A stretch of DNA of 64,000 nt from Taishania sp965247975 (GCA_965247975.1 OZ252050.1:2914001-2978000); one strand, 5' to 3'; shown: positions 7,856 through 17,868, numbered from the stretch's first letter. Notes: generated from the sequence alone by a model not told the origin. Numbers and translations are program-made.

Positions 7856-8947
7856 ATGACACCCAACGCTATTTCTGAAGAAGAACAACAACTCAGGTTT
7901 TTATCGGTTTCCAACTCTTGGGAAGATACTTCCATTCTGCTAGAAGCCTTAGGTTCCGCAAAAGGTAAACGCATTTTTGCCATTGCTGGAGCAGGCGATA
8001 ATTTATTCTCAATGTGTGCGCTTGAGCCCGTAAAAATTGTTGCGGCAGACGATAATCCAGCTCAATTGCATTTGATTGAACTGAAAAAAATTGCGATTGA
8101 ACAACTTGAATATTCCGATTGCTTAGAGTTTTTAGGATATTCGGAGTGCGCCGTTCGGCTTTTGATTTATAAATCGATTTCAGAATTTTTATCGCCAGAA
8201 GCTCGGGATTATTGGGACAATCATTTGCAAAATATCGATCAAGGTGTTATTCATGCCGGGAAATTCGAGCACTATTTTCAGTTGTTTTGTAACCGTGTGT
8301 TGCCATTTATCCACAGCGAAAAAACGATTAATGAACTTTTTGAACAAAAATCAGCGGAAGAACAAGTTGTTTTTTACGACAAAGTGTGGAATACCCGTTT
8401 GTGGCGCTTGTTTTTTAAATTGTTCTTTAGTCGCAGGATGCTGGCGCGAAGCAACCAAACCATCGTTTTGCCCAATGAAATTGAAATAAGTAAATCACTG
8501 TTTGACCAAGCGGAAGCCCATTTTAAATCTGTAAAAGCACAATCCAACGGAATGCTTCATTACATGTTAACCAATGAATTTGGTGCGCATATACCTCATT
8601 ATTTGCGCGAAGAAAATTACGAAAATGTAAAATCGAATTGCGGAAAAATTAAATTGGTTGAGGGTTCTATTTCTGATGTAATCAAAGCGCATGACAAATT
8701 TGACTTACTCCAGTTTGCGGATTATTTTGAACATATTAGTGCAACTGATTTTGAATTGCTTTCCAATGAAATTTCAGTAGGATGTGCAAAAGATGCGCGT
8801 TTGGTGTATTGGAATTTATTGAATGATCGACAATTTGCGAATGTGTCGGAATTATTTACTTCTCAGAGTCAATCCATGGAACAATTGAATGAAAAAGACT
8901 TAGGATTTTATTACAAAACGGTTGTGGTTGAGGATTTTGTAGGCTAA
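7856..8947 (+). CDS. DUF3419/BtaA-like aminocarboxypropyl transferase
   Basis: The 363-residue soluble protein has an N-terminal EEQQLRFLSVSNSWEDT block and a Rossmann-type SAM-binding segment, AIAGAGDNLFSMCALEPVKI, with an acidic DDNPAQLHL end to the following strand (about residues 44-72). This is the layout of the BtaA/DUF3419 family, in which characterised members move the 3-amino-3-carboxypropyl group of SAM to diacylglycerol on the way to betaine lipids. No BtaB-type N-methyltransferase is adjacent, so betaine-lipid synthesis is not established; other lipid or small-molecule substrates are possible. The gene stands alone, convergent with the next gene (3-bp gap). Confidence 0.7.
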   Translation: MTPNAISEEEQQLRFLSVSNSWEDTSILLEALGSAKGKRIFAIAGAGDNLFSMCALEPVKIVAADDNPAQLHLIELKKIAIEQLEYSDCLEFLGYSECAVRLLIYKSISEFLSPEARDYWDNHLQNIDQGVIHAGKFEHYFQLFCNRVLPFIHSEKTINELFEQKSAEEQVVFYDKVWNTRLWRLFFKLFFSRRMLARSNQTIVLPNEIEISKSLFDQAEAHFKSVKAQSNGMLHYMLTNEFGAHIPHYLREENYENVKSNCGKIKLVEGSISDVIKAHDKFDLLQFADYFEHISATDFELLSNEISVGCAKDARLVYWNLLNDRQFANVSELFTSQSQSMEQLNEKDLGFYYKTVVVEDFVG

Positions 8948-8950
8948 AAA

Positions 8951-9367
8951 TTACTCTAAAATTTTATGAATTACAATGTATTTCCCACCTCTGCTTTGCA
9001 CCTTTTCATTATCATCGCAGCTATCCCAGGCTCCTTGTTTGAACTCCACTTCCATTTTGAAGCTTTTCATCAATCTCTTATCTTTCCCGAATAGTGTCTC
9101 AAATGCTGCTTCTGTGATACCTCCTTCGCAAAACTTAATGAAATAATCTTGAACCGAACGTCTGACGTAAAATTCCTCCCGTTCTGATATTTTGCCTTCT
9201 TTGTTTACAAAATTCTTTTTCACGATTTCCGCTGATATAATCAAATGTCCATCAGATGTTTTCTCATCGGCCGTTTTGTTTTTGGTTTCGATCGACTTTT
9301 TTTCCATGGCACATTGATTAAATACAAAAATTCCGAATATTGAGCAAATTAAAAAGAAGTATTTCAT
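8951..9367 (-). CDS. Hypothetical exported protein, possible lipoprotein
   Basis: 138 residues with a clear N-terminal hydrophobic signal. The residues before Cys19 (VFNQC) are a poor lipobox, so lipidation is uncertain. A charged linker follows, then a mixed alpha/beta domain with two further cysteines (residues near 99 and 117). No family was recognised. It converges on the DUF3419 gene with only 3 bp between stops and has its own promoter region on the right. Confidence 0.55.
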   Translation of the reverse strand: MKYFFLICSIFGIFVFNQCAMEKKSIETKNKTADEKTSDGHLIISAEIVKKNFVNKEGKISEREEFYVRRSVQDYFIKFCEGGITEAAFETLFGKDKRLMKSFKMEVEFKQGAWDSCDDNEKVQSRGGKYIVIHKILE

Positions 9368-9675
9368 TTGAATTATTTTGAACGAAGGTAATGAAAATCA
9401 AATTATTAATCTTAAAAAAATCTTAGGTATCCTCGAAGAAATACTCATGAAATCTTAATTCAATTGGGCTAATAAAAAAAAGATTTTTGGTGTCTTAAGT
9501 AACTTAAAAATTCAAACCAATTTAACACACAAAAGGTTGATTTTTTGAAGCCCACCATGCTAAGTGACTCATAACCAATTTTTAAAAAATGAATCAAAAA
9601 TTTAATATGAGAATGTGAATTTTAACTATTTTAATCCTTACTTTTGGTACGCTACATGTGAAAAATGCTCAAGTT
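9368..9675. other. Intergenic region between divergent genes
   Basis: About 300 bp of AT-rich DNA. TACTTTTG at 9639-9646 fits the Bacteroidota -7 consensus TAnnTTTG in front of the plus-strand membrane protein gene; no convincing -33 TTG element was found. No coding sequence seen. Confidence 0.4.
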
Positions 9676-10401
9676 ATGTTGGATTTTGTTCCTGTCTCAA
9701 TGACAGTTCTTTTTGGATCAATTACTCTTCTCACATTGGGAATGTTCTATAGCGTTTTGGTTAACGCTTCTTCGAAAAGAATTCGCAAAAACAAGTCAAA
9801 AATCATCATTGGTCTTTCAGTTTGGCTGCTTATTCAGTTGTTTTTAACCTTGTTAAACGTTTACAATGCCAACACCAACATTGTGCCCCCATTAATTATG
9901 GTGTTTGGAGTATTACCAACGCTTATTTTTATGTTTTGGCTGTTCTCTTCAACAATAGGGAAACGATTCATTAAAAATTTACCCTTAAAACAGCTCACAT
10001 TATTGAACATCATTCGGATCCCTGTTGAAATTAGTTTGTACTTTTTGTTTGAACACAAAGCGTTACCAGAAATTATGACATTTGATGGTTGGAACTTTGA
10101 CATTCTCGCAGGTCTTTCGGCACCAATCATTGTATTAATCGCTTTTCGTCGCGGAAAAATCAAACGAAATTTATTGCTTATTTGGAATATTGTGAGTTTG
10201 CTTTTGCTTTTGAACATCATAATTTTGGCCGTACTTTCGGCACCATCACCATTTCAACAATTTGGACTCGAACAACCGAATGTAGCTGTATTAACTTTCC
10301 CTTATAGTTGGTTGCCAACATTCATCGTACCTATTGTTCTTTTTGGTCACTTGGTGAGTATTTGGAAATTAACGATCCTCAAAAACCATCGAATTAAATA
10401 G
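9676..10401 (+). CDS. Polytopic membrane protein of unknown function
   Basis: ATG 9676 is preferred over an in-frame GTG at 9658 because it leaves a plausible leader after the -7 box at 9639-9646. The 241-residue product is almost wholly hydrophobic. Seven likely transmembrane helices are seen, separated by short basic loops (KRIRKNKSK, FRRGKIKRN) that set topology by the positive-inside rule. It has no catalytic or transport motif that I can name. It is followed after 18 bp by the SRPBCC gene and then by DinB and GNAT genes on the same strand, which may form one transcript. Confidence 0.55.
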   Translation: MLDFVPVSMTVLFGSITLLTLGMFYSVLVNASSKRIRKNKSKIIIGLSVWLLIQLFLTLLNVYNANTNIVPPLIMVFGVLPTLIFMFWLFSSTIGKRFIKNLPLKQLTLLNIIRIPVEISLYFLFEHKALPEIMTFDGWNFDILAGLSAPIIVLIAFRRGKIKRNLLLIWNIVSLLLLLNIIILAVLSAPSPFQQFGLEQPNVAVLTFPYSWLPTFIVPIVLFGHLVSIWKLTILKNHRIK

Positions 10402-10419
10402 TTTTTGTACCTTTCTTTC

Positions 10420-10914
10420 ATGAAAAATTTTGATTGGGAGATTTTCTCCAAACGCATTGCTGTGAAATCAGATTTACCAACAATGTACAATGCATGGGCT
10501 AAATCGGAAGAAATTGAAAAGTGGTTTTTAAGTCATTGTGATTTTGTTTCGCCATCAGGAGAACTTCTTTCTAAAAATCAGCCTTGTGCGCAACATGACA
10601 CGTATGCGTGGTCGTGGTATCTTTTCGATGAAGTTGAACATGGAACGATTGTTTTAGCCAATGGCGTAGATACGATTCAATTTACTTTTGCGGGTGATTG
10701 CTTGGTAGAAGTGAAACTGGAACAATTAGATGATCATATTATTGTCTCATTAACCCAAAGCAAGATTCCTACTGATGAGGATTCAAAACGAAATATACGA
10801 ATTGGTTGTGCAGATGGTTGGGCATTTTATTTGGTTAATTTGAAATCGGTATACGAAGGTGGTTTGGACTTGCGCAATAAAGACAATCGATATCAGGGAG
10901 TTGTGAATAGTTGA
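10420..10914 (+). CDS. SRPBCC (AHSA1-like) domain protein
   Basis: ATG 10420 is preferred to an upstream TTG. The 164-residue protein opens with the typical AHSA1/START-like beginning (a strand, then LPTMYNAWAKSEEIEKWFLS, where the helix and W-F pair cap the ligand cavity). It continues with alternating strands and ends in a long helix near GWAFYLVNLKSVYEGG. Members bind hydrophobic ligands or act as stress-related accessory proteins; the ligand here is unknown. It lies in a tight run with the DinB gene (3-bp gap), suggesting co-transcription. Confidence 0.75.
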   Translation: MKNFDWEIFSKRIAVKSDLPTMYNAWAKSEEIEKWFLSHCDFVSPSGELLSKNQPCAQHDTYAWSWYLFDEVEHGTIVLANGVDTIQFTFAGDCLVEVKLEQLDDHIIVSLTQSKIPTDEDSKRNIRIGCADGWAFYLVNLKSVYEGGLDLRNKDNRYQGVVNS

Positions 10915-10917
10915 TTT

Positions 10918-11454
10918 ATGAATATCGAAAAATTAAAATTTCCTATCGGTAAGTTCGAAAAACCGGAAGTTATTACCGTTGAACAAATCAAGCAGTGGAT
11001 TGCCGAAATACAGTCCTTTCCTGAACGCTTAAGAAATGAGGTAGCGCATCTAACAGATATGCAACTAAACACCCAATATCGCCCAGATGGTTGGACAATA
11101 CGTCAAGTAGTTCATCACTGTGCTGATAGTCACATAAACAGCTTCACCCGATTTAAATTAGCATTAACAGAAGACAAACCAACGATTAAACCATATTCAG
11201 AAGAACTTTGGGCAGAACTGATTGATTCAAAATTGTATCCAATTTCTCCTTCCCTTCAAATTCTAGAAGGAATTCATGAACGTTGGACTCATTTATTGAA
11301 AACCTTGTCGCCAGATCAATTGAAGTGCACTTTTATTCATCCATCGTCTAACGAAATTATCAGCATTGCTGAAAACATTGGTATTTATGCATGGCATGGG
11401 AATCATCACTTGGCACACATAAATTCACTGAAACAAAAAATGAACTGGAAATGA
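10918..11454 (+). CDS. DinB/YfiT-family putative metal-dependent hydrolase
   Basis: The 178-residue protein has the four-helix DinB fold pattern, and its three expected metal-ligand histidines are visible: VVHHCADSH near residues 64-72, and WHGNHHLAHI near 160-169. The opening KLKFPIGKFEKPEVIT and the YRPDGWTIRQVVHH block match the YfiT/BstA branch. Characterised relatives are bacillithiol-dependent transferases or hydrolases. Whether this organism makes bacillithiol is not shown here. The stop codon overlaps the start of the GNAT gene (ATGA), indicating translational coupling. Confidence 0.8.
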   Translation: MNIEKLKFPIGKFEKPEVITVEQIKQWIAEIQSFPERLRNEVAHLTDMQLNTQYRPDGWTIRQVVHHCADSHINSFTRFKLALTEDKPTIKPYSEELWAELIDSKLYPISPSLQILEGIHERWTHLLKTLSPDQLKCTFIHPSSNEIISIAENIGIYAWHGNHHLAHINSLKQKMNWK

Positions 11455-11969
11455 ATCCAATAATAGAAACAGAACGATTAATTATCCGAGAAATTTTGCC
11501 AACCGACGTTGACGGACTTTTTGAGTTGGACTCCAATCCAGAAGTACACCGCTACTTGAGAAATGAACCAATCACTTCAAAAGAACAAGCTGCAAAAGCT
11601 ATTGCATTTATCAGACAACAATACGTCGACAACGGCATTGGTCGCTGGGCAATGATTGATAAAAAAACGAACGAATTCATTGGCTGGACAGGGTTTAAAT
11701 GGATAACTGAACCGATTAATAATCATGTAAATTATCATGACATTGGATATCGCTTGATCCAACGCTACTGGGGGAAAGGCTTGGCAACTGAAGCCGCAAT
11801 CGCTTGTTTGCATTACGGATTCGAAACACTCAAACTCAATGAAATACATTCATTTGCAGATGCGGAAAATGCTGCTTCAAACCATATTCTCTCAAAAATT
11901 GGGTTGAAATTCATCGAGACTTTTGAATATGAAGGAATTCCGCATAATTGGTATGAGATAAGAAGTTAA
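11451..11969 (+). CDS. GNAT acetyltransferase, RimJ/RimL type
   Basis: The start at ATG 11451 overlaps the DinB stop by 4 bp and gives the usual beginning ETERLIIREI. The 172-residue protein carries the acetyl-CoA binding region, here IGYRLIQRYWGKGLATEA, with the late conserved AENAASNHILSKIGLKF motif. Relatives acetylate N-termini of ribosomal proteins or small amines and antibiotics; substrate cannot be read from sequence. It is last of the plus-strand run and converges with the giant T9SS gene. Confidence 0.85.
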   Translation: MNPIIETERLIIREILPTDVDGLFELDSNPEVHRYLRNEPITSKEQAAKAIAFIRQQYVDNGIGRWAMIDKKTNEFIGWTGFKWITEPINNHVNYHDIGYRLIQRYWGKGLATEAAIACLHYGFETLKLNEIHSFADAENAASNHILSKIGLKFIETFEYEGIPHNWYEIRS

Positions 11970-12010
11970 AACCGTTGAATTAAACCTTATTGCCAGATAC
12001 CTTATTCAAA

Positions 12011-15000
12011 TTACTTGACCATAAGTTTCAATTCTTCTGTCGTATTATTTCGACGAATGCTTACATTATAAATTCCTGCTGATAAATTAGTAACATCAAG
12101 AATTAGTGAATTATCTGATAGTCTACTGGTTTCAACATAACAATTTTGCCCTAGCAAATTTTTCAGTTCGATATTATCTATCTTACAAGAACTTTGGACA
12201 ATGACTTGATCATTCGCAGGATTTGGAATGAGAACAGATGATTCGAAATTGGAGTTTACAATTGGGCGAAGCTCAGAATAGCCTGCTGTACCATTAAAAT
12301 CTATTTGTTTGAGCCGATAATAGGAAATTCCGGCTAGAGGACTTGGATCAATCAGCGCATAATTTAGTATTTCAGCACTATTGCCTGCTCCATCCATTTC
12401 ACCGATTCCGAACCATACACTGGCATCATGACTTCTTTCAATAACAAAATAATCATTGTCTGTTTCTGATGCTGTTGCCCAGGTCAAATTCACTTGTCTT
12501 CCATCCAATTGCGCCGAAAAATCAATTAATTCGATCGAAAGTGGTGTTATCACTGGAAGTGAGAACTCTATACATAAATCAGGCTGGAGAGTCGAACTAC
12601 CATTGCGCGAATAAGCAACCCGTTCATTCGTTGAAGTTCCCCATAAAATAAAAGACATCGAACGATTTAAATCCCATCCTGGTCTATTTACTAATTCTTG
12701 AACAATTGGAGTTAGACTGGGTGATTGGTAAACTCCTGCGACTGTCCAAGCCGTTGCAGCAGTATGTTGCCAAAGTACTGTAGCTGTAGTTTTTGGTCGA
12801 TTAGAAACATCAAAACTCCCATTCCATGTTCCAGAGTTATCAGACGCATGTCCAGCAATATTAATATTTAAAGCGGTATTGTCGGATTCAATAGATGTAA
12901 ACTCGATGTAAGCATTAGAAATAATTGCATCTTTTGGGATAGCCAAGTTATTGAATCGAATACCAATCACTTGATTGACATTTGCATCATCACACATCTC
13001 TAAATCACTGCTTGTGAAATTCAATGCCCCAGTTAATGTGTTTTGTTCTACATCATCATTTGTGTTATTTACAGAAACACAAACGTTTAATGCCAACGGA
13101 GATCGCACCGTATACATAAACTTATGAGTTACGGAGGTATCTCCAAATTGTCCCAAACTTAACACTCTGAAAAACACGTTTGTTCCTTCTGGCTGATCAG
13201 GAAGTGGTGCATTTGAAATCCAATTATTTCCAGATGTGTTTGTCATGTTGATAACATTGCCGAATGCAGCTGTATTTGTTGACCATTCTACCCACGATTT
13301 TGTAATCGTAAAATCGTAGCTGATTGTTGACTTTACGAATTGATTCACCCCTTGATTTGGCATTGTCAATGTTGGTTGATGACTGATAGTGGTTTTCAAA
13401 ATTGCAGGATAATTGGACCTTCCGACAAGATTAAACTCCCATAATCCTCTTCCCCATGTTGCTGCTTTCAATGTGTTTGATCCCCAGCAAATTTCCAAAT
13501 CTCTAACTGAAGTATTTGGTAAACCCGGATTATATAGTGTCCAATTATTTCCATTCATTGGCATGGTATAAACACCTATTTCTGCGCCAAGATAAATATT
13601 GGATTGGGCTGTATGATCAATAACAACGGTGCGCACAGGCATGTTTGATAAATTGAATGTAATATTCGACCAGCTAGCACCACCATTCGTTGTGATAAAT
13701 ACTTTTTGACCATTGGCTTGATAGTTGCCATAAACAACAATCATTACGTTATCATCATTGGGATCGATGGCTACTGCGTTGATATCAAAATTGGGCAAGT
13801 TATTCTTAATACTCGCAAAAGTAACTCCACCATCAATGGATTTGTCAATTGCACTTCCCCGAGAAATGACAAGAATATTACTATTATTGTAAGCGATGGC
13901 AGCTTCTTCAATCGTGCCTGTGAAGCTTGAAGGACTGCCAATTATTGAATATGTATTTCCAAAATCATTTGTTTTTCGAATCACATCTCTCATTTCGTAA
14001 AAACTCATTTGATTGTTTGGGTCCAGTTCAAGTGGTGCTATCCAATCTCCTGAATTGGCACCAGAAGGATTAATAACGGTGACAGTTGTTCCTCCATCCA
14101 AAGTCCTAATTCTTCCCCCATATTGAACGCTATTAACCATCCAATTATCATTTAAAGGATGTATCAAACCGTCCATTCCATCAGCACCATAAGCTTCTAC
14201 CCAGCCTGTTTCCTTTGCGATACTCGTACCATTATCTTGTGAACCGCAAATAGATCTGTAGTGATTCGACTGACTTGTTGCAACACAATAATTTTCGCGC
14301 ACACCCATGCTGTCTGCTAATTGGACCCACGAAACACCATTGTCAGTGCTTTTACACAAAAAACCATCTGTACATGTATAAAATGAACCATCGACATAAT
14401 CTGCATGATTTATATCAGCGTGAATGTAATTCGTACTAGTCAAGAGTGAGTTGTAATGCCCACTTCCTGAACCATTCGTGTTGCCAAGAGACCACCAAGT
14501 TCGCTGAGCGAAATTCAGACCGCCATTCGTCGAAGTTGAACAATCTAAGTAGCCATTCAGCATAAAGGATGAATCAATGTCACTCACAGCAAAGCCACCA
14601 TTCCCGACTGCAGGAGCTGATAAAAACGTGAAATTTTGTCCGTTGTCGCTGGATCTCCATATTCCATTGGAAGAAGAGAAATAAAGACAGTTAGGACAAT
14701 CATCTGATGCAGCTAAAATAACATTAGTATTTCCATTGTTACCTGCTATGACAGAAGACAATGTGTAAGTCAAACCAAGATTTGTGGAATAACTAATTTG
14801 ATTCGTTTGAGCATGCGGAGTGTAGAAATTATATACGTAAACGTAATTTGGATTTGTAGGATGAAAATGTATTTCAGCAATATCGCCACCATTGAAATGC
14901 TGTGTCCAAGAAGTTAAATTATTCGCTGAACGATACATCCCTTGACTTGTTCCAACAAAAATCAAGTTAGCAACTGAAGGATGAAACTTCACTTCATAAA

Positions 15001-15730
15001 TTTGAAAATTAGAGCCAAGGCCTCCAAAGCCTACGTTTCCAGGTACAAAATTCGTTGCTGCCCATGTCAATCCTCCATCTAAACTTCTGTACACTCCGTG
15101 AGATGTTCCGTTTTGAGCATTTCGACAATTGATAAGTATTTCATACGGATTTGCTGGATTAGCTGTAACAGTATTTGCACCGCTTGCTGGAAGAAAATCT
15201 GTTGTACCACCATACCAAGTTGCTCCGCCATCTTGTGTTCCCCAAAATCCACCACTGCGCGAAGCAAGATATACAATATTTGAGTTTGATGGATGCACAT
15301 AAACATCTTCAATACGTCCTAAACCTGCAGCATAATGAGAGGATATCGTGTCAATGGTATACGGGCCTAAATCATTCCAACCTGATGGAAACAATACTTT
15401 TGGATTGTTTTTAATAAAAGCTTCGAAGGACTTCTCTGGCAGGTAAAGATCAACTTGAGAACGATCGCCAGAAGGATAAAATTTCGGTTCATTTTCATGA
15501 AACCACCTCATGAAAGGTTTCCATCCTGAACCTTTAATTTCGCGATCTATGGTTGCAAAATAAGCTTCAGCTGAATCTCGAACTTGATAAATGTTGTATT
15601 GTGGATCATAAATCATTTGTTTATAGCTTGGTTCTTGTGCTATGCAAATGTTGGAGCTAAACAATAAGGCGCCAAAAACCCAAATCGCACCTAAAAAATT
15701 TAATAATACTCTTTTATTAAACACTAACAT
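12011..15730 (-). CDS. Giant T9SS-secreted Asp-box beta-propeller protein
   Basis: The 1239-residue protein has a signal peptide ending near CIAQ (residue 32). At least six Asp-box motifs of the sialidase/VPS10 type (S-x-D-x-G-x-x-W, for example SLDGGLTW, SSDNGQNF, STDNGVSW, TNGGASW) run through residues 140-720, indicating one or two beta-propellers. Around 920-1070 is a lectin-like module ending in NRPGWDLNRSMSFILWG, as in surface-associated DNRLRE/CBM96-type domains. The end (about 1155-1239) is a type A sorting domain with LIPNPANDQV and LSAGIYNVSI. It should be exported by the T9SS and act outside the cell, perhaps binding or degrading polymer; no catalytic residues were identified. Confidence 0.85.
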   Translation of the reverse strand: MLVFNKRVLLNFLGAIWVFGALLFSSNICIAQEPSYKQMIYDPQYNIYQVRDSAEAYFATIDREIKGSGWKPFMRWFHENEPKFYPSGDRSQVDLYLPEKSFEAFIKNNPKVLFPSGWNDLGPYTIDTISSHYAAGLGRIEDVYVHPSNSNIVYLASRSGGFWGTQDGGATWYGGTTDFLPASGANTVTANPANPYEILINCRNAQNGTSHGVYRSLDGGLTWAATNFVPGNVGFGGLGSNFQIYEVKFHPSVANLIFVGTSQGMYRSANNLTSWTQHFNGGDIAEIHFHPTNPNYVYVYNFYTPHAQTNQISYSTNLGLTYTLSSVIAGNNGNTNVILAASDDCPNCLYFSSSNGIWRSSDNGQNFTFLSAPAVGNGGFAVSDIDSSFMLNGYLDCSTSTNGGLNFAQRTWWSLGNTNGSGSGHYNSLLTSTNYIHADINHADYVDGSFYTCTDGFLCKSTDNGVSWVQLADSMGVRENYCVATSQSNHYRSICGSQDNGTSIAKETGWVEAYGADGMDGLIHPLNDNWMVNSVQYGGRIRTLDGGTTVTVINPSGANSGDWIAPLELDPNNQMSFYEMRDVIRKTNDFGNTYSIIGSPSSFTGTIEEAAIAYNNSNILVISRGSAIDKSIDGGVTFASIKNNLPNFDINAVAIDPNDDNVMIVVYGNYQANGQKVFITTNGGASWSNITFNLSNMPVRTVVIDHTAQSNIYLGAEIGVYTMPMNGNNWTLYNPGLPNTSVRDLEICWGSNTLKAATWGRGLWEFNLVGRSNYPAILKTTISHQPTLTMPNQGVNQFVKSTISYDFTITKSWVEWSTNTAAFGNVINMTNTSGNNWISNAPLPDQPEGTNVFFRVLSLGQFGDTSVTHKFMYTVRSPLALNVCVSVNNTNDDVEQNTLTGALNFTSSDLEMCDDANVNQVIGIRFNNLAIPKDAIISNAYIEFTSIESDNTALNINIAGHASDNSGTWNGSFDVSNRPKTTATVLWQHTAATAWTVAGVYQSPSLTPIVQELVNRPGWDLNRSMSFILWGTSTNERVAYSRNGSSTLQPDLCIEFSLPVITPLSIELIDFSAQLDGRQVNLTWATASETDNDYFVIERSHDASVWFGIGEMDGAGNSAEILNYALIDPSPLAGISYYRLKQIDFNGTAGYSELRPIVNSNFESSVLIPNPANDQVIVQSSCKIDNIELKNLLGQNCYVETSRLSDNSLILDVTNLSAGIYNVSIRRNNTTEELKLMVK

Positions 15731-15827
15731 ACCTATCTACAAATACGAAATTTAGGATTTCAAAGTTAATTATCAAGAGATTACACTTTAAATCGGAAAT
15801 CTTGTAAATTTCACAATTCTTGTATTC

Positions 15828-17024
15828 CTAAAATTCTATTTCTGCCTTTCCAGGTTCTTTTCGAAAAATTTTAAGCAATCCAAAACTCACCACAAATACC
15901 GTCACAAAGCTAAAAATCGCCAATAATACAGAACCAATGATGTATTGATACAAATTGCTTTGAATGGCATCAGAAGTGAAGGTTACAATTTGATTATGAT
16001 CTATTTTTCCAGTCGTGAAAAGCTGTCCAATAACCATGGATGCGTATAAAATAAATGGAATCAAAGGCGGAAATGAAATATTGGCCGCAGCAATAAATAG
16101 CACTTTATTCAAGCGAAACAACACTGCAAGCGGAATTCCAACCAATAATTGAAATCCCCAAATGGGAACAATGCCCATAAAAACACCAAAACCAAGCGAC
16201 ATTGCCTTGCTAAAGTTGCTTTCTTCTGGTTTTATCGCCTCGTGTTTTATTGCGTTCCAGGTTGAAATTGAAAAAAATTTCTTTGGGTAATAATAAAATA
16301 ACGCACCAAGAACCAATACAGAATTCAAAACACTAATTCGAAAAAAATCGCGCCCTGGACGAAAATGTGAAACCCGTTCATTGGGATCGTATTTCACTTC
16401 AATCGGAACTGCTTTGAATTTCAAACCTTTCCACGCCAAGCGCACAATCACTTCGATTTCCAATTCAAATTTAGTCGTAAACAAACGCATTTTTCGAAGA
16501 GGCTTTAACGGATATACCCGATATCCTGTTTGGGTGTCAGGCAGCGAAATCCATGTTTCTACCTTGAACCAAAAATTGGAGAATTTATTTCCGAACGAAC
16601 TTTTTTGTGGCACACCTTCTTGTTGCATGTTGCGTGAACCCATCAAAACCGTATTCGGATTTTCGATGCATTCTTGAATCATTTTTGGAATATCTGACGG
16701 AAAATGCTGCCCATCTGAATCAATGGTAATTGCATTTTCAAATCCTTTGTCCACGGCATATTTAAACGCTTTGCGAAGCGCCACTCCTTTCCCTTTGTTT
16801 GGTTTATTTTCCAACAAATGAATTTTTCCTTCAAATGGCTTTAACAACTCGGGGGTTGTATCCGTGGCTCCATCATTGACCACAATCACTCGATCAGCCG
16901 GCACATATCCAAGCACACCCTCAAGCACCCGAATGATGGTCTTCTCGTTGTTGTATGTTGGAATGACGACACATCCGTTTATTTGATCGATGGTGGGATT
17001 CACTTTTTTCAAAATTTTGGGCAA
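15828..17024 (-). CDS. GT2 glycosyltransferase fused to DUF2062
   Basis: Residues 15-240 are a family 2 glycosyltransferase: VVIPTYNNEKTI, VVNDGATDTT, the TIDSDGQH metal/nucleotide-sugar motif and DTQTGYRVYP. Hydrophobic segments follow, then a DUF2062 membrane domain (about 270-385) with FGVFMGIVPIWGFQ and AANISFPPLIPFIL. The glycosyltransferase half resembles dolichyl-phosphate-mannose-synthase-like enzymes using lipid acceptors. The same fusion is found in some Bacteroidota lipid and aryl-polyene loci, but here it stands alone, 35 kb from the pigment genes. Acceptor and sugar donor are unknown. Confidence 0.85.
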   Translation of the reverse strand: MPKILKKVNPTIDQINGCVVIPTYNNEKTIIRVLEGVLGYVPADRVIVVNDGATDTTPELLKPFEGKIHLLENKPNKGKGVALRKAFKYAVDKGFENAITIDSDGQHFPSDIPKMIQECIENPNTVLMGSRNMQQEGVPQKSSFGNKFSNFWFKVETWISLPDTQTGYRVYPLKPLRKMRLFTTKFELEIEVIVRLAWKGLKFKAVPIEVKYDPNERVSHFRPGRDFFRISVLNSVLVLGALFYYYPKKFFSISTWNAIKHEAIKPEESNFSKAMSLGFGVFMGIVPIWGFQLLVGIPLAVLFRLNKVLFIAAANISFPPLIPFILYASMVIGQLFTTGKIDHNQIVTFTSDAIQSNLYQYIIGSVLLAIFSFVTVFVVSFGLLKIFRKEPGKAEIEF

Positions 17025-17295
17025 AGTTAGTTAAAAGACTTTAGAAGAGTTATGAGCTTTTATAGATACGAATTTTAAGATTTGCTCAAAAGTGACATAT
17101 TCAAAAAAAAATGGCTAACAGACAAATTCAAAAGAGAATTGTATTGTTAATGTTTATTAAAACATGAAACTTTAGTACGATAACCATTCAAAATAAAGCG
17201 ATTAAATATTTGAAAATCACATCGCTGATTATCAAACACTTTTAATTCCAAAAAATAATTCTTACTTTCGAAGCTTAACTATTAAAAAATCAATC

Positions 17296-17868
17296 ATGAA
17301 AATTTTTCTAACGCTTACCTTGTTCGTAGTTGCGCTAGCAAGTTGCACAAGTGCTCCAAAAACTCCCAAAGAGGAAATGCCTGCAAAAGTGGTCATTCCA
17401 AAATTACAAGACGGTTATGCTGCAATCAACAGCAGTGAATATTGGTTAACTTATCCTTCTTCTTGGAGACGTGAAGGTGCAGGCGAAGATGGTACAAAAT
17501 TTACAATTTATGCACCAATTGATGAAGAAGCATTGTTTGAAGACAATCTTTCTTTGGGAACTGAAGCTTTGCCAAGTTCTACTTTAACACCAAAAGAATA
17601 TTTAGCAAGTGCAAAAACAATGATTGGAAATGTCATCGAAAACATGGTCATCAGTGTTGAAGAAGATGTTCCGAACAAATATGCGGCTTGTCGAAAAATT
17701 GAATATACAGGAAACATTCAAGGAATTGATGCGAAATGGAAACAATATGTATACATCAAAAATAGCACAGCTTACATTCTTACATTCACGTGCATGAACA
17801 CGCCAGAGTCTATCAAAATGCATGATGCCGCAAGTAATAAAATCTTGAATTCGTTTATTTTAAAATAA
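17296..17868 (+). CDS. Lipoprotein with PsbP/DUF1795-like domain
   Basis: 190 residues. The lipobox ALASC places the lipidated cysteine at residue 17. The mature part contains the YWLTYPSSWRREG opening of PsbP/DUF1795-like domains, a central acidic strand-helix region and a final KILNSFILK. Domains of this type occur in envelope proteins as small binding modules; no activity is known. The short proline-rich linker after Cys17 (APKTPKEEMPAK) is typical of Bacteroidota outer-membrane lipoproteins. Confidence 0.7.
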   Translation: MKIFLTLTLFVVALASCTSAPKTPKEEMPAKVVIPKLQDGYAAINSSEYWLTYPSSWRREGAGEDGTKFTIYAPIDEEALFEDNLSLGTEALPSSTLTPKEYLASAKTMIGNVIENMVISVEEDVPNKYAACRKIEYTGNIQGIDAKWKQYVYIKNSTAYILTFTCMNTPESIKMHDAASNKILNSFILK

